64,000 bases of DNA from Streptomyces sp. NBC_01224 (GTDB taxonomy: Bacteria > Actinomycetota > Actinomycetes > Streptomycetales > Streptomycetaceae). The stretch lies in NCBI RefSeq assembly GCF_036002945.1, contig NZ_CP108530.1:287543-351542 (forward strand), given 5' to 3'. The notes beneath the pieces were generated by a model that worked only from the letters and a program-made list of their open reading frames with translations, searched no databases and had not been told where the DNA came from. The translations under genes and the position numbers were made by a program. How positions within the stretch are numbered: the first letter of the stretch is position 1; every line of letters starts with the position of its first letter. Below are positions 15,871 through 24,030 of the stretch, in pieces.

Positions 15871-16182
15871 TCAGTCGGCGAACAGCGTCAGTGCGTCCGC
15901 TGTCTCGGTACGTTCAGGCGCTGTGGAGGTGGCCGGCCGCCAGTTCTCCACCTGATGCGCCTCCACGATGACGAAGTCTCGGTATCCGCCGAAGTCGCCG
16001 GGATCGCCTGCCACGCCGATGTGGATGGGCGCGTCATCGGGCAGGTTTTGTCCCTCACCGGCCGTGCGGATCGGCGGCGTTGAGCGCGGCAATGGTGTCG
16101 TCGTAGGCACCCCGCTGCCGGTGGCTGGGTTGATCCGTTCCAGCCCCACTGCAATAGGTCTCTGGGTAGCGTCCGGTTGCAT
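15871..16182 (-). CDS. Possible hypothetical protein, C-terminal part
   Basis: The minus strand encodes a plausible protein tail (APIHIGVAGDPGDFGGYRDF, then VIVEAHQVENWRP). The proposed start at 16182 overlaps the start of the rightward gene at 16181, so at least one of the two starts is wrong or the gene is a fragment. The family was not recognised. Confidence 0.35.
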   Translation of the reverse strand: MQPDATQRPIAVGLERINPATGSGVPTTTPLPRSTPPIRTAGEGQNLPDDAPIHIGVAGDPGDFGGYRDFVIVEAHQVENWRPATSTAPERTETADALTLFAD

Positions 16183-16705
16183 GAGCGCACCCCGAGTGTC
16201 CCCCGCTGAGCCGTGGCCCGGCTGGACGACCAGCAGGGCGGCCCAGGCCGCGTACGGCAAGCACCTGGCCCGTATCGGCCAGCTCATCCCGGCCCTGCTG
16301 TACACGCAGGTCATGGACCGCCAGGGCATCACAGCCGCGCATACCGCCGGCCGCCCGGATCTCGTCGACTCCCAGGTGCGCAGCCTGGTACTGGAGTGCC
16401 GGGATGACCTGCTGGAGGCGGCGGCCGTCCTGGACGCGCTCGCCCTGTGCCACGGGCACGGCAGCTACCTGCCCCGCCCGTACCAGGAGACCGGCCATCC
16501 GGTGCCATCTGGCGTGGAGTTGCGTACGGACGCCTCGGATGTGGCTGACCGGCTCGTACGCCACGACCAGCAGCACAGGACCAGCACCAGCGATGCCATC
16601 CCGGCGCCGCTGGAGGACGGTTGCACCGACAGCGAACGGGACGCGGTCCGCGCCTACGCCCGCAGGGAGTGGATCACTGCCCGGGAACGCTGGGACGTCA
16701 GATGA
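16181..16705 (+). CDS. Hypothetical protein (174 aa)
   Basis: A complete frame from ATG 16181 has Streptomyces-like codon use. The product is mostly helical (AAYGKHLARIGQLIPALLYT, then VRSLVLECRDDLLEAAAVLD) and hydrophilic. No family or motif was recognised and there is no signal or membrane segment. The start is weakly supported and overlaps a possible leftward frame. Confidence 0.5.
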   Translation: MSAPRVSPAEPWPGWTTSRAAQAAYGKHLARIGQLIPALLYTQVMDRQGITAAHTAGRPDLVDSQVRSLVLECRDDLLEAAAVLDALALCHGHGSYLPRPYQETGHPVPSGVELRTDASDVADRLVRHDQQHRTSTSDAIPAPLEDGCTDSERDAVRAYARREWITARERWDVR

Positions 16706-16845
16706 GGGAAGGCCGCTACCTGACCAGATCAGCGGGGACGGCATAAGCCGGACTAGGTCGTGTTCCGCCGAATGCCGCCGCATTTGTCAGTGCCGGGCTG
16801 CACAATGCTGCGAAGTCATCCTTCTGGAGCAAGGGACCGGCGCGC

Positions 16846-17056
16846 TGCCTTCGCCGACCTCGACGATGTCCGCCGCACCCTGGAGACCAACCTCTTCGGC
16901 GCCTGGCGGACCGCGCAGGCGTTCTTGCCGCTACTGCGCCGCTCAGCACACCCGCGCCTGGTGAACGTCTCCAGCGAGTCCGGTTCGCTGGAACGCATGT
17001 CCGGCGGAACCCCCGCCTACGGGGTCTCAGAGGCGGCCCTCAACGTCCTCACCCGA
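16846..17056 (+). pseudogene. Short-chain dehydrogenase, middle part
   Basis: The frame carries ADLDDVRRTLETNLFGAWRT, VNVSSESGSLERMSGGTPAYG and SEAALNVLTR. These cover the SDR NAG-like helix, the catalytic Ser strand and the YxxxK region (here YGVSEA, with the Lys replaced by Glu). The Rossmann N-terminus is missing here but a matching one lies downstream at 17317. It is non-functional as it stands. Confidence 0.65.
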
Positions 17057-17316
17057 GAGGGCGCGACACTGACGATCGAGCGCCCCTCGGACTCACTGTG
17101 CCGCAGCCCCGTGGCCATGGGCGCGTGGACGGCGTCGGGCCTGGTCGACGTGTTCAGGCCCCGTGACGTCAGCTCTGGCCCGCCTTCCGAGAGATCGACT
17201 TTCTGCGCGCTCTGCGCAGTTACTCGGCCCGGCAACGTCGCGCGGTCGAAGGAGATCCTCGGCGTCAACATCGAGGGTGCTGCTCGGGTTCAGATCGTCC
17301 GCACCGAGGAGAGACC

Positions 17317-17784
17317 ATGAACACCGCCGCGCCGGTATCGCTGGTCACGGGTGCTAACCGGGGAATCGGCTGGGAGACCGCGCGTCAGCTCGCCGCGCTC
17401 GGCCACACTGTCCTGCTGTGTGCCCGCCGTCCGGAAGCCCTGGGCAAGTCCGAAGATCCGGCAACCGTCGTCGAACGCGACATCCGCAAGGCGGCCGCGC
17501 TCGCGCGATGGGCGGCCGAACCGTCCGCCACCGAGAAAGTCAAGTCCGTCGCCCGCACTGCGGAAACGCTCGCCGAAGCGGGCCGCCGACGGCTTCGCAA
17601 GATCCACTCCACGCCGGACGGCGATTCTCATAAGTTTTCAATTGCGGTACGTGGAACAGGGCAAGCATGGAGGAGGTATCAGCCATTCCTCCTCGCGGAG
17701 TCTTATCGAAGTGGCCTTTCTCCTCAATCATGGCCGTGTCCATGCCAGATTCTCGCGAGGGGAAAGCCATGGGATTCCGCGTAA
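17317..17784 (+). pseudogene. Short-chain dehydrogenase N-terminal piece with unrelated tail
   Basis: Translation starts MNTAAPVSLVTGANRGIGWE, then TARQLAALGHTVLLCARRPE: the TGxxxGIG coenzyme site of classical SDRs. After ~45 residues the similarity stops and the frame runs through unrelated sequence into the next gene's leader. The catalytic half lies upstream at 16846-17056, so the gene appears split with its parts in reversed order. Confidence 0.6.
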
Positions 17785-18137
17785 AGATCACTGCAGGTGC
17801 TATAGGCGCGGCCACACTGGCCATGATGTTCACCGCCACGACTCCTGTCGCGTCCGCAGCAGCCGACAAGAGCAACCTTGGCCCCGAAATCCGCGAGGTC
17901 TCTGCTGCCGCGTGGACCCCAACCACCACATTGAACAATGGCCCGATCAGGGAGTGCTACGCGGCCGGATGTGCCGAGGTGTGGCGGCCGGGCCCCGGCG
18001 AAACGGTGCGCTGGAGCCACTACGCCTACAACAGTTCCGGCAACCGCTGGTATTACGTCCAGTACGTCGTCGGCAACGGCACGCCCCACACTTTCTACGG
18101 CTGGATCTACTGCGGCAACGTCACCGCTTCCTGCTGA
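17769..18137 (+). CDS. Small secreted protein with four cysteines
   Basis: The ATG at 17769 has GAGGGG eight bases upstream. The 122-residue product begins with a Sec signal peptide (MGFRVKITAGAIGAATLAMM, cleavage near VASAA). The mature part is aromatic-rich with CYAAGC, a YVQYVVGNGTPHTFYGW segment and a C-terminal YCGNVTASC; the four Cys could form two disulfides. No named family was recognised. It sits just before the fulvocin-like gene and might act with it, but this is only positional. Confidence 0.65.
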   Translation: MGFRVKITAGAIGAATLAMMFTATTPVASAAADKSNLGPEIREVSAAAWTPTTTLNNGPIRECYAAGCAEVWRPGPGETVRWSHYAYNSSGNRWYYVQYVVGNGTPHTFYGWIYCGNVTASC

Positions 18138-18294
18138 GTGAACTCTTCCGATCTTGCCCGTTGCGTCAGTGCCAACATCCGCTACGGAGCCAGGCGAGGG
18201 CAAGGCCCCACTGAGCAGAAGGAATTCTGTCCCCACCACTATGGCCCCGCACGTCGCGCCGGGCCAGTTACTCCATCTACGAAGAGGGAGAGAG

Positions 18295-19272
18295 ATGACG
18301 GAAACGGTTTGTCGCTGGGTCCTTGCGTTCGATGCCTCCTGCGCCCTGTGCAAGGAGGTGTCGCGGCGAGTCGAGCGGGCATCGGCGGGGCGTCTGGAAG
18401 TCTTGCCACTTGGGCATCGTGACGTGCAGCAGTGGCGTGATCAAGCCTTGGACCGAGGCACTCCGTGGGCGCCTACCCTGCTCAGGGTTGAGGGGACGCG
18501 AGTCCGGGCTTGGACTGGTGTCCGTATGGGTTCTCGGCTGGCAATGCGACTGGGGCCTCGTCGGACTGTGTTGGTGCTGCGTGCTCTTGGTGATCCGGAG
18601 CGCGAAGGGCAAGCGGACGGCAATCAGGCCGAGGGCCCCCGCATCGGGCGGCGGGGGATGTTCCGGCTGAGCGCAGGAGCGGGGATCGCAGTTGCGCTGT
18701 TGTTGAACGGCAGGGTGCCGGCGTTCGCGGCTGAGTCCAGGACGCTGGCCGCCGGACGGAGCTGGGCTCAGGCAAATCAGTCGCCGCGTGTCGGCCAGTA
18801 CATCGAGCTGGCCAGGTTTCCTGTCGCCTATAGGCCGGCCATTTTCGCTGGCCTGGCACCGAGCGTCCGGAGCAGCCTGTGGGTCGAGCAGGTGGAACGC
18901 TACCGGCGCGTGCACTCGAAGATGACGGCCGAGCAGACCCGTGTGCTGGACGAGTTCGAAGCGATCATCGCCGATGAGGCGACCTACGCCTACGAGGACT
19001 CGGCAATCCAGGCTCGGATGAAGGCGGTCGAGACGGGGGCTATTGCCGCGTTCGGGCGCAGCGAGGCATGCAGCCTCATGTCGACGCTCGGCCCTCTCGA
19101 TACTGCTGAAACTCGCGCCATCTCCGGCAATAGCGCTGCGCCAGCCGCGACGTGCAACTGCAACCGCGGAAGCGCCTGCCAGCCTGATTGCAGCTGCGTG
19201 GGCTGCAGTTCGACTTGGCCCGGGTGCGGCTGTGGCTATCTCTGGACCTGTAACGGCATGATATGCGCCTGA
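18295..19272 (+). CDS. Fulvocin C-related bacteriocin precursor fused to a DCC-type thioredoxin-like domain
   Basis: The ATG at 18295 has AGGGAGAG upstream; the product is 325 residues. Residues ~5-100 resemble the DCC/DUF393 thiol-disulfide fold, with FDASCALCKEVSRRVE as its CxxC. Next comes a hydrophobic segment (FRLSAGAGIAVALLLNGRVP, ending AFAAE) that could be an internal signal or membrane anchor. A helical region and a cysteine-rich tail follow (CNCNRGSACQPDCSCVGC, then GCGCGYLWTCNGMICA). The tail pattern fits bacteriocin fulvocin C-related proteins. Self-catalysed disulfide formation is an attractive inference. An 18-bp-stem terminator follows. Confidence 0.65.
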   Translation: MTETVCRWVLAFDASCALCKEVSRRVERASAGRLEVLPLGHRDVQQWRDQALDRGTPWAPTLLRVEGTRVRAWTGVRMGSRLAMRLGPRRTVLVLRALGDPEREGQADGNQAEGPRIGRRGMFRLSAGAGIAVALLLNGRVPAFAAESRTLAAGRSWAQANQSPRVGQYIELARFPVAYRPAIFAGLAPSVRSSLWVEQVERYRRVHSKMTAEQTRVLDEFEAIIADEATYAYEDSAIQARMKAVETGAIAAFGRSEACSLMSTLGPLDTAETRAISGNSAAPAATCNCNRGSACQPDCSCVGCSSTWPGCGCGYLWTCNGMICA

Positions 19273-19291
19273 CAGATGCATAGGGGCCTGA

Positions 19292-19338
19292 CGTGCACGG
19301 TGTTCACCCCGTACCGCTGCGGGTGAACACCGTGCACG
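19292..19338 (+). terminator. Strong terminator after the fulvocin-like gene
   Basis: An 18-bp perfect stem (CGTGCACGGTGTTCACCC and its complement) with an 11-base loop starts 19 bases after the stop. Confidence 0.7.
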
Positions 19339-19922
19339 CAGCGAGGCGGTCGCCATCCACCGCGTGCGCGAACACTTCACCTCGCGGGCGGCAATCTCCA
19401 CTGTTACCGGCTGCTGGAAGACCGCGCCGGTCAATATCACCACCTCATTGCACACCAGCGGCCCCAACTGTGACGCCTTCTCGAACTGCGTCTCGACCTG
19501 GACGGCGGGGTGAAGCCGCGCACGACGGATCAAGCCCCTGCCGATCAGCCACCAGGTGGGCAAGCTCCGGCCCGGTTTCCCGCCGCATGAACTCCACCCT
19601 GCTCAGCAACTCCACCACAGCAGCCTCGTCGGCCGCCTGCGGCTGACGGATCAACAGTCCGCCGTTTGTGGAGCGCTGCGCTCGAACCGCGGCTCGCGCT
19701 CGCGATGCTCGTCCCATACCTCTTCAACGAACCGGACGTTCTTTCGGCACGCCACCGCCCTCATCCGACCAAGATCAAACGCTTAGCGTTAACCGCTGTA
19801 CCGATGTGCCCCAAGGCCGAAGGGCGACCGCGACACGTTCGTGTCGCACTGTTGGAAGTGATCATTTGGGGGGGTAAGGAGGTCGGGGCAGTTGGTCCAA
19901 ACTCTGAGAGAGGCAGCCTGTG
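19339..19922. other. No supported complete gene; fragments and an inverted repeat
   Basis: A minus-strand frame at 19445-19717 reads IRQPQAADEAAVVELLSRVE and could be a fragment. A plus-strand frame at about 19366-19515 ends GPNCDAFSNCVSTWTAG but has no convincing start. An 18-base inverted repeat GCGACACG-TT-CGTGTCGC lies at 19830-19847. Confidence 0.4.
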
Positions 19923-20252
19923 ATGGCCGATGAGGTTCTCCCGCAGTTCAGTTCCTGGCTTGGTGACGGCCCGAACGAGCCGGTCACTCCTGGCCAGGTC
20001 ACCGCGGCGCTTGGCCATGAGCGCCTGGCCGGGCTTGCCCAGGCGAGTGGGCTCGACCAGAGCGCGGTCGCTGAGACGCTGACGAAAAAGCTTCCGACGT
20101 TCGTTGACTCCGTCTCGCCCGACGGACGGATCGATCAGGGCCTCATCCAGTCCCGCTCAGCGTCCCTCGATCTGGGCGAGCTCGACCTTCTCAGCCAGAC
20201 TCTGGACGGCTTCAACGACTGGCTGCTCCAGCAGGATGGCTCGGCCCGGTAG
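19923..20252 (+). CDS. YidB/DUF937-like protein
   Basis: The 109-residue product contains the YidB-type segment QFSSWLGDGPNEPVTPGQV, then ALGHERLAGLAQASGLDQSA and LPTFVDSVSPDGRID, which resembles the C-terminal half of DUF937 proteins. A longer N-terminal half normally precedes it, so this may be a truncated copy. The tail (ELDLLSQTLDGFNDWLLQQD) differs from usual relatives. The function is unknown. A perfect 24-bp palindrome follows as a terminator. Confidence 0.55.
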   Translation: MADEVLPQFSSWLGDGPNEPVTPGQVTAALGHERLAGLAQASGLDQSAVAETLTKKLPTFVDSVSPDGRIDQGLIQSRSASLDLGELDLLSQTLDGFNDWLLQQDGSAR

Positions 20253-20280
20253 CCAGCCGCGGAAATCATGTCAGCTGACC

Positions 20281-20304
20281 CCGTCCGGGCAATTGCCCGG
20301 ACGG
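20281..20304 (+). terminator. Palindromic terminator
   Basis: A 24-bp perfect palindrome, CCGTCCGGGCAA joined to its complement, lies 28 bases past the YidB-like stop. Confidence 0.6.
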
Positions 20305-20467
20305 CACTTTCTGCTGCGGAGCCCATAATCCGTTTCGTGACGGACGCCCGCCTCTCCGGACCGACTCAATAACTGAACGCCCTTGCTGGACAGCACTGGG
20401 GTACGACGCACTACCTCCACCCTGGCCTGTCCAAGAACCGATCGGTTCCTGAACAACAGGGCAGCCG

Positions 20468-20612
20468 GCGAAGGCGATCTCGTCACCGATTCCGGCGGCG
20501 CGGTAGCGGTCCCGGTCCTCGGTCCAGGAGGCCGGGATGTAGAGCTCACGGTCGGTCAAGGCCCGGCCCTTGGGGGAGGCATAGGCCAGGAAGGTGCCGA
20601 TCTTGAAGGTGT
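20468..20612 (-). pseudogene. IS701-family transposase fragment, inverted copy
   Basis: The minus strand encodes IGTFLAYASPKGRALTDREL, then YIPASWTEDRDRYRAAGIGD. This is almost identical to residues ~130-180 of the IS701 transposase at 22.2-23.5 kb. Only this internal ~145 bp is present, and neighbouring bases on both sides are unrelated. It forms an inverted repeat with the intact copy around the kinase gene. Confidence 0.75.
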
Positions 20613-20798
20613 GGCACTGCCTGGCGCGTTTCGGGGCGCCCGGGAAGGCCGACAGGGCCATCAGGGTCGCGGCAGCGGAGGTGAAGTGCCCCTTGTCCTT
20701 GCCGCCGTCGTAGCCGCTGAACCCGATCCGGCGCCTGACATCGGGAGGCCCGTGGGAATCCCGGGCAGCGGCCGGCCGTACGGGGCGGCGTGCGTGCG

Positions 20799-21989
20799 TC
20801 AGACGAAGCACTCCAGGATCAGCGGCAGATCCTTCAGCCACTCCTTGAGGCGGGCCCGCCTGCGAGCGGCGAGCAGGGACTGGTGGGTGCTGCCGTTGTG
20901 GAGGCGGACGGTGACCTTGAGGTGTTTGGGGCCCTCGACCGCGTACTCGACGGTGCTGATCTCCGCCCAGGTGAACGCCTGGTCCCCGGCCTTCGAGCCG
21001 AGCACGACACCCTCGGCGTCGACCAGGAGGGAACTCTCCGGGGCAAGCGCCACGAAGGCGAGGTCGCTGTCGTCCGGTGCGTCGCCCACGGGGGCGGCCT
21101 CGGTGGGCGCCTGGTGCAGGGGGACGGCGTTGGACGGTGCGTAGGCGGGCAGCGGGGGAATCGCCACGGTGGGGGAGTACGTCGTACCGTCCGGCACCAG
21201 CAGGTTCAACACGCCGTCCGGTGTGGGCCGTTGGTCCGGTTCCTTGGCGAGGCACGCCGCCAGGACCGGCCGCAGGCCGTCCGGCACCGCGGACAGGTCC
21301 GGTGCCTCGTGCACCGACCGGTACATCAGGCCCATCGGCGTACCCGCACCGAACGCGCTGCCGCCCGCCGCCGCGACGAGCACCGCCCCCAGCGCGAATA
21401 CATCCGCGGCGCCGCCGACCTCAAGCCCCTGCGCCTGCTCGGGCGCCAGGAACCCCGGCGTCCCGAACGCCACACCGGTGGCCGTCAGACGGGTCGACTC
21501 CAGCGCCCGCGCGATGCCGAAGTCCAGGACCCGCGGGCCGTCCGCGGCCATGATGATGTTGCTGGGCTTCAGATCACGGTGCACCAGGCCGCAGCCGTGG
21601 ATCGCCACCAGCGCCTCGGCGAGCGCCGCGCCCAGCTGCCGCAGCCGCGCCTCGTCCATCGGCCCCTCGGCTTCGAGCAGCGCGGCGAGCGTGGGCCCGG
21701 GAACGTACGCCGTGGCCAGCCAGGGCGCCACCGCCCCCGGGTCCGCGTCCACCACCGGGGCGGTGTGGAAGCCGCCCACGCTGCGCGCGGCCGCGACCTC
21801 GGCCCGGAACCGCTCCCGGAAGTGCGGGTCGGCCGCGAGCTCCGGGCGCGCCACCTTCACGGCCACCGCACGCCCGCCGCGCGAACGCGCGAGATACACG
21901 GTGCCCATCCCGCCGGCCCCCAGCTCCCGTTCCACGGCATACCCGCCGATACGATCCGGCAGGCCCGCACCGTTCACCCCGTGCCCCAT
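20799..21989 (-). CDS. Serine/threonine protein kinase
   Basis: The ATG at 21989 has GGAAAGG ten bases upstream; the product is 396 residues. All kinase landmarks are present: GAGGMGTVYLA glycine loop, VAVKVARPEL lysine, LVHRDLKPSNIIM catalytic loop, VLDFGIARAL metal-binding DFG, GTPGFLAPEQ and DVFALGAVL. The C-terminal ~130 residues hold a small domain (STVEYAVEGPKHLKVTVRL) that may sense or bind. There is no transmembrane segment, so it is probably cytoplasmic. It is bracketed by inverted IS701 sequences. Confidence 0.85.
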   Translation of the reverse strand: MGHGVNGAGLPDRIGGYAVERELGAGGMGTVYLARSRGGRAVAVKVARPELAADPHFRERFRAEVAAARSVGGFHTAPVVDADPGAVAPWLATAYVPGPTLAALLEAEGPMDEARLRQLGAALAEALVAIHGCGLVHRDLKPSNIIMAADGPRVLDFGIARALESTRLTATGVAFGTPGFLAPEQAQGLEVGGAADVFALGAVLVAAAGGSAFGAGTPMGLMYRSVHEAPDLSAVPDGLRPVLAACLAKEPDQRPTPDGVLNLLVPDGTTYSPTVAIPPLPAYAPSNAVPLHQAPTEAAPVGDAPDDSDLAFVALAPESSLLVDAEGVVLGSKAGDQAFTWAEISTVEYAVEGPKHLKVTVRLHNGSTHQSLLAARRRARLKEWLKDLPLILECFV

Positions 21990-22167
21990 GCGCTGTAAGC
22001 CTTTCCCTGTGCTCGGCGCATCAGTATGACTCAGCGCCCGGGGCCCCGGCGCCGGTGGTGCGGGCGGTACGACAGCTACCAAGTCCCGTCACGCCAGATG
22101 CGGTTGCAGTAGGCGTGACGGGTCTTGGTTGCTCTCGTTGATGTGACTGTGTGCTGATGCGTTGACG

Positions 22168-23486
22168 ATGGAGCAGGTCGAGTCGTGGTCCGAGGGGATA
22201 GCCGGGTTCCATGCCCGCTTCGCCCGTCATTTCGGCAGGTCGGAGCCCCGGGATCGCGCTCTGGACTATCTGACCGGCCTGCTCGTCCCGTTGGAGAAGA
22301 AGAATGCCTGGACCATGGCCGAGCAGGTCGGTCAGCTCCGGCCGGACGGCGTTCAGCGCCTGCTGAACCACTCCGAATGGGACGAGAACACCGTCCGTGA
22401 CGATCTGCGCGAGTACGTCGTGGAGACCATCGGTGACAAGAACGCCGTCCTGATCGGGGATGACACCGGCTTCCTGAAGAAGGGCACCAAGTCCGCCGGC
22501 GTCCAGCGGCAGTACAGCGGAACCGCCGGACGCACGGAGAACTGCCAGATCGGCACCTTCCTGGCCTATGCCTCCCCCAAGGGCCGGGCCTTGATCGACC
22601 GTGAGCTCTACATCCCGGCCTCCTGGACCGAGGACCGGGACCGCTGCCGCGCCGCCGGGATCGGTGACGAGATCGCCTTCGCGACCAAGAACGAACACTT
22701 CCGCTGGATGCTGCAGCGCGCCATCGATGCCGGCATCCCGTTCGCGTGGGTCACCGCGGACGAGGCGTACGGGCAGGTCAAGCACACACGGTTCTGGCTG
22801 GAGGAACGCGGCGTCGCCTACGTCCTGGCCACCAAGGTCAACGACACCGTGATCACCACCCAGGGCGGGGAGTCCCGTATCGACGCCCTCGTCGCGGTGC
22901 AGCCCCACCAGCGGTGGAAGCGACTGTCGGGCGGCGCCGGCGCCCACGGCGAGCGGATCTACGACTGGGCCCGCGTCCCGATCCGGTACGCCTGGGAGAA
23001 CGGCTTCGGGCACTGGGTCCTGGCCCGACGCTCCGTCGATAACCCGAGCGAGATCGCCTACTACGTCTGCTTCGGGCCGGTCACCTCGCGCCAGAAAGAC
23101 CTGGTCAGGGTGGCTGCCGCACGGTGGGCGGTCGAGGAGTGCTTCCAGAGCGCGAAGGGCGAGTGCGGCCTGGACCACTACCAGGTCCGCCTCTATCGGG
23201 CCTGGTATCGCCACATCACCCTGGCCATGGCCGCGCACGCCTACCTGACCGCCGCCCGCGCCGCAGAAGCCATAAAAGGGGCACCGAAGGCGACGAGCAA
23301 GACCTCATACCCCTCAGCGTCCCGGAGATCCGCCGGCTGATGGGCCACGCCCTCGTCACGCGCCACTGCCACAGCAACGACCACCGCCTGCACTGGTCAC
23401 ACTACCGACGACGAAGCCAAGCCCGAGCCCGCAGATCCCACTACAAACGCCGAGGCCACAACCTCCAGATGCGGCTGCAGTACTAA
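22168..23486 (+). mobile_element. IS701-family transposase, one frameshift
   Basis: From ATG 22168 the frame encodes MEQVESWSEGIAGFHARFAR and the DDE catalytic residues (LIGDDTGFLKKG; WVTADEAYG; AVEECFQSAKGECGLDHY). It continues to about 23275, then leaves frame into KATSKTSYPSAS and a stop at 23338-23340. The genuine C-terminus (EGDEQDLIPLSVPEIRRLMG to NLQMRLQY, stop 23484-23486) continues in the -1 frame from the run ATAAAAGGGG. It is therefore either a disabled copy or a frameshifting one. A short repeat of the 3' end (CCAGATGCGGTTGCAGTAG) lies at 22092-22110. Confidence 0.8.
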
Positions 23487-23517
23487 CTACCCGGCTTTGG
23501 GGTAACGCCCCACAGGC

Positions 23518-23904
23518 TCACGTGCTGGGGGCTGTTATCGCTGCGGCGGGGCCGCGTTGAGAGCGGGGGGTTTTGTCGCCCACGCGCTTGGGTTCGATGG
23601 TGCGGGGGTCGACGGCTTCGCCCGGGGCGCCTTCGTGGTAGGGCCCGTCGGGGTTGGCGTCGCGGTCGTGCGGGAGAAGGAAGAAGACGCGGCGGAGTTG
23701 GAGGCCGCTGTCGGGGTCGGCTTCGGCGTGGGCGTCGAGTTCGGTGTAGCCGACCATGCGGCCGTCGCGTTCGTAGCGGGGCTTGCCGCGGCGGCGGGCG
23801 GTCTTGTCGAGGGCCTGGCGTACGTAGTCGAGGTCGTCGGGGTTCTCCAGCCACACCACGGCACTCTCGTGGCGGAGGTCGCTCTCGTTCAGCAGCGAGC
23901 TCAT
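23518..23904 (-). CDS. Hypothetical protein (128 aa)
   Basis: The ATG at 23904 has AAGGGG upstream. The product begins MSSLLNESDLRHESAVVWLE and is acidic and soluble, with RYERDGRMVGYTELDAHAEA in the middle. No family was recognised. It lies 126 bp after the D5-type helicase gene on the same strand, so it may belong to the replication operon. Confidence 0.55.
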   Translation of the reverse strand: MSSLLNESDLRHESAVVWLENPDDLDYVRQALDKTARRRGKPRYERDGRMVGYTELDAHAEADPDSGLQLRRVFFLLPHDRDANPDGPYHEGAPGEAVDPRTIEPKRVGDKTPRSQRGPAAAITAPST

Positions 23905-24030
23905 GGCTGCAGCCCCTTTTCGTTGTCGACGGCCAGTTGCGGGCCGGGGTGGATGTGGTGAGCACGATCCCTGGTGGGGGCACCGTGTTCATGGTAGGCC
24001 GGGTTGGCGGGTGTGTGTCGGGCGCTCTGG

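Noticed and set aside
19366..19515. Lanthipeptide precursor gene
   Set aside because: No leader, no start with ribosome site and no modification enzyme nearby.
20383..21998. Rightward frames opposite the Ser/Thr kinase
   Set aside because: The kinase subdomains are unambiguous on the minus strand; the plus frames are compositional shadows.
22092..22110. Inverted terminal repeat of the IS701 element
   Set aside because: The sequence is in the same, not inverted, orientation as the transposase 3' end and encodes QMRLQ-stop, so it is a scrap of another copy.
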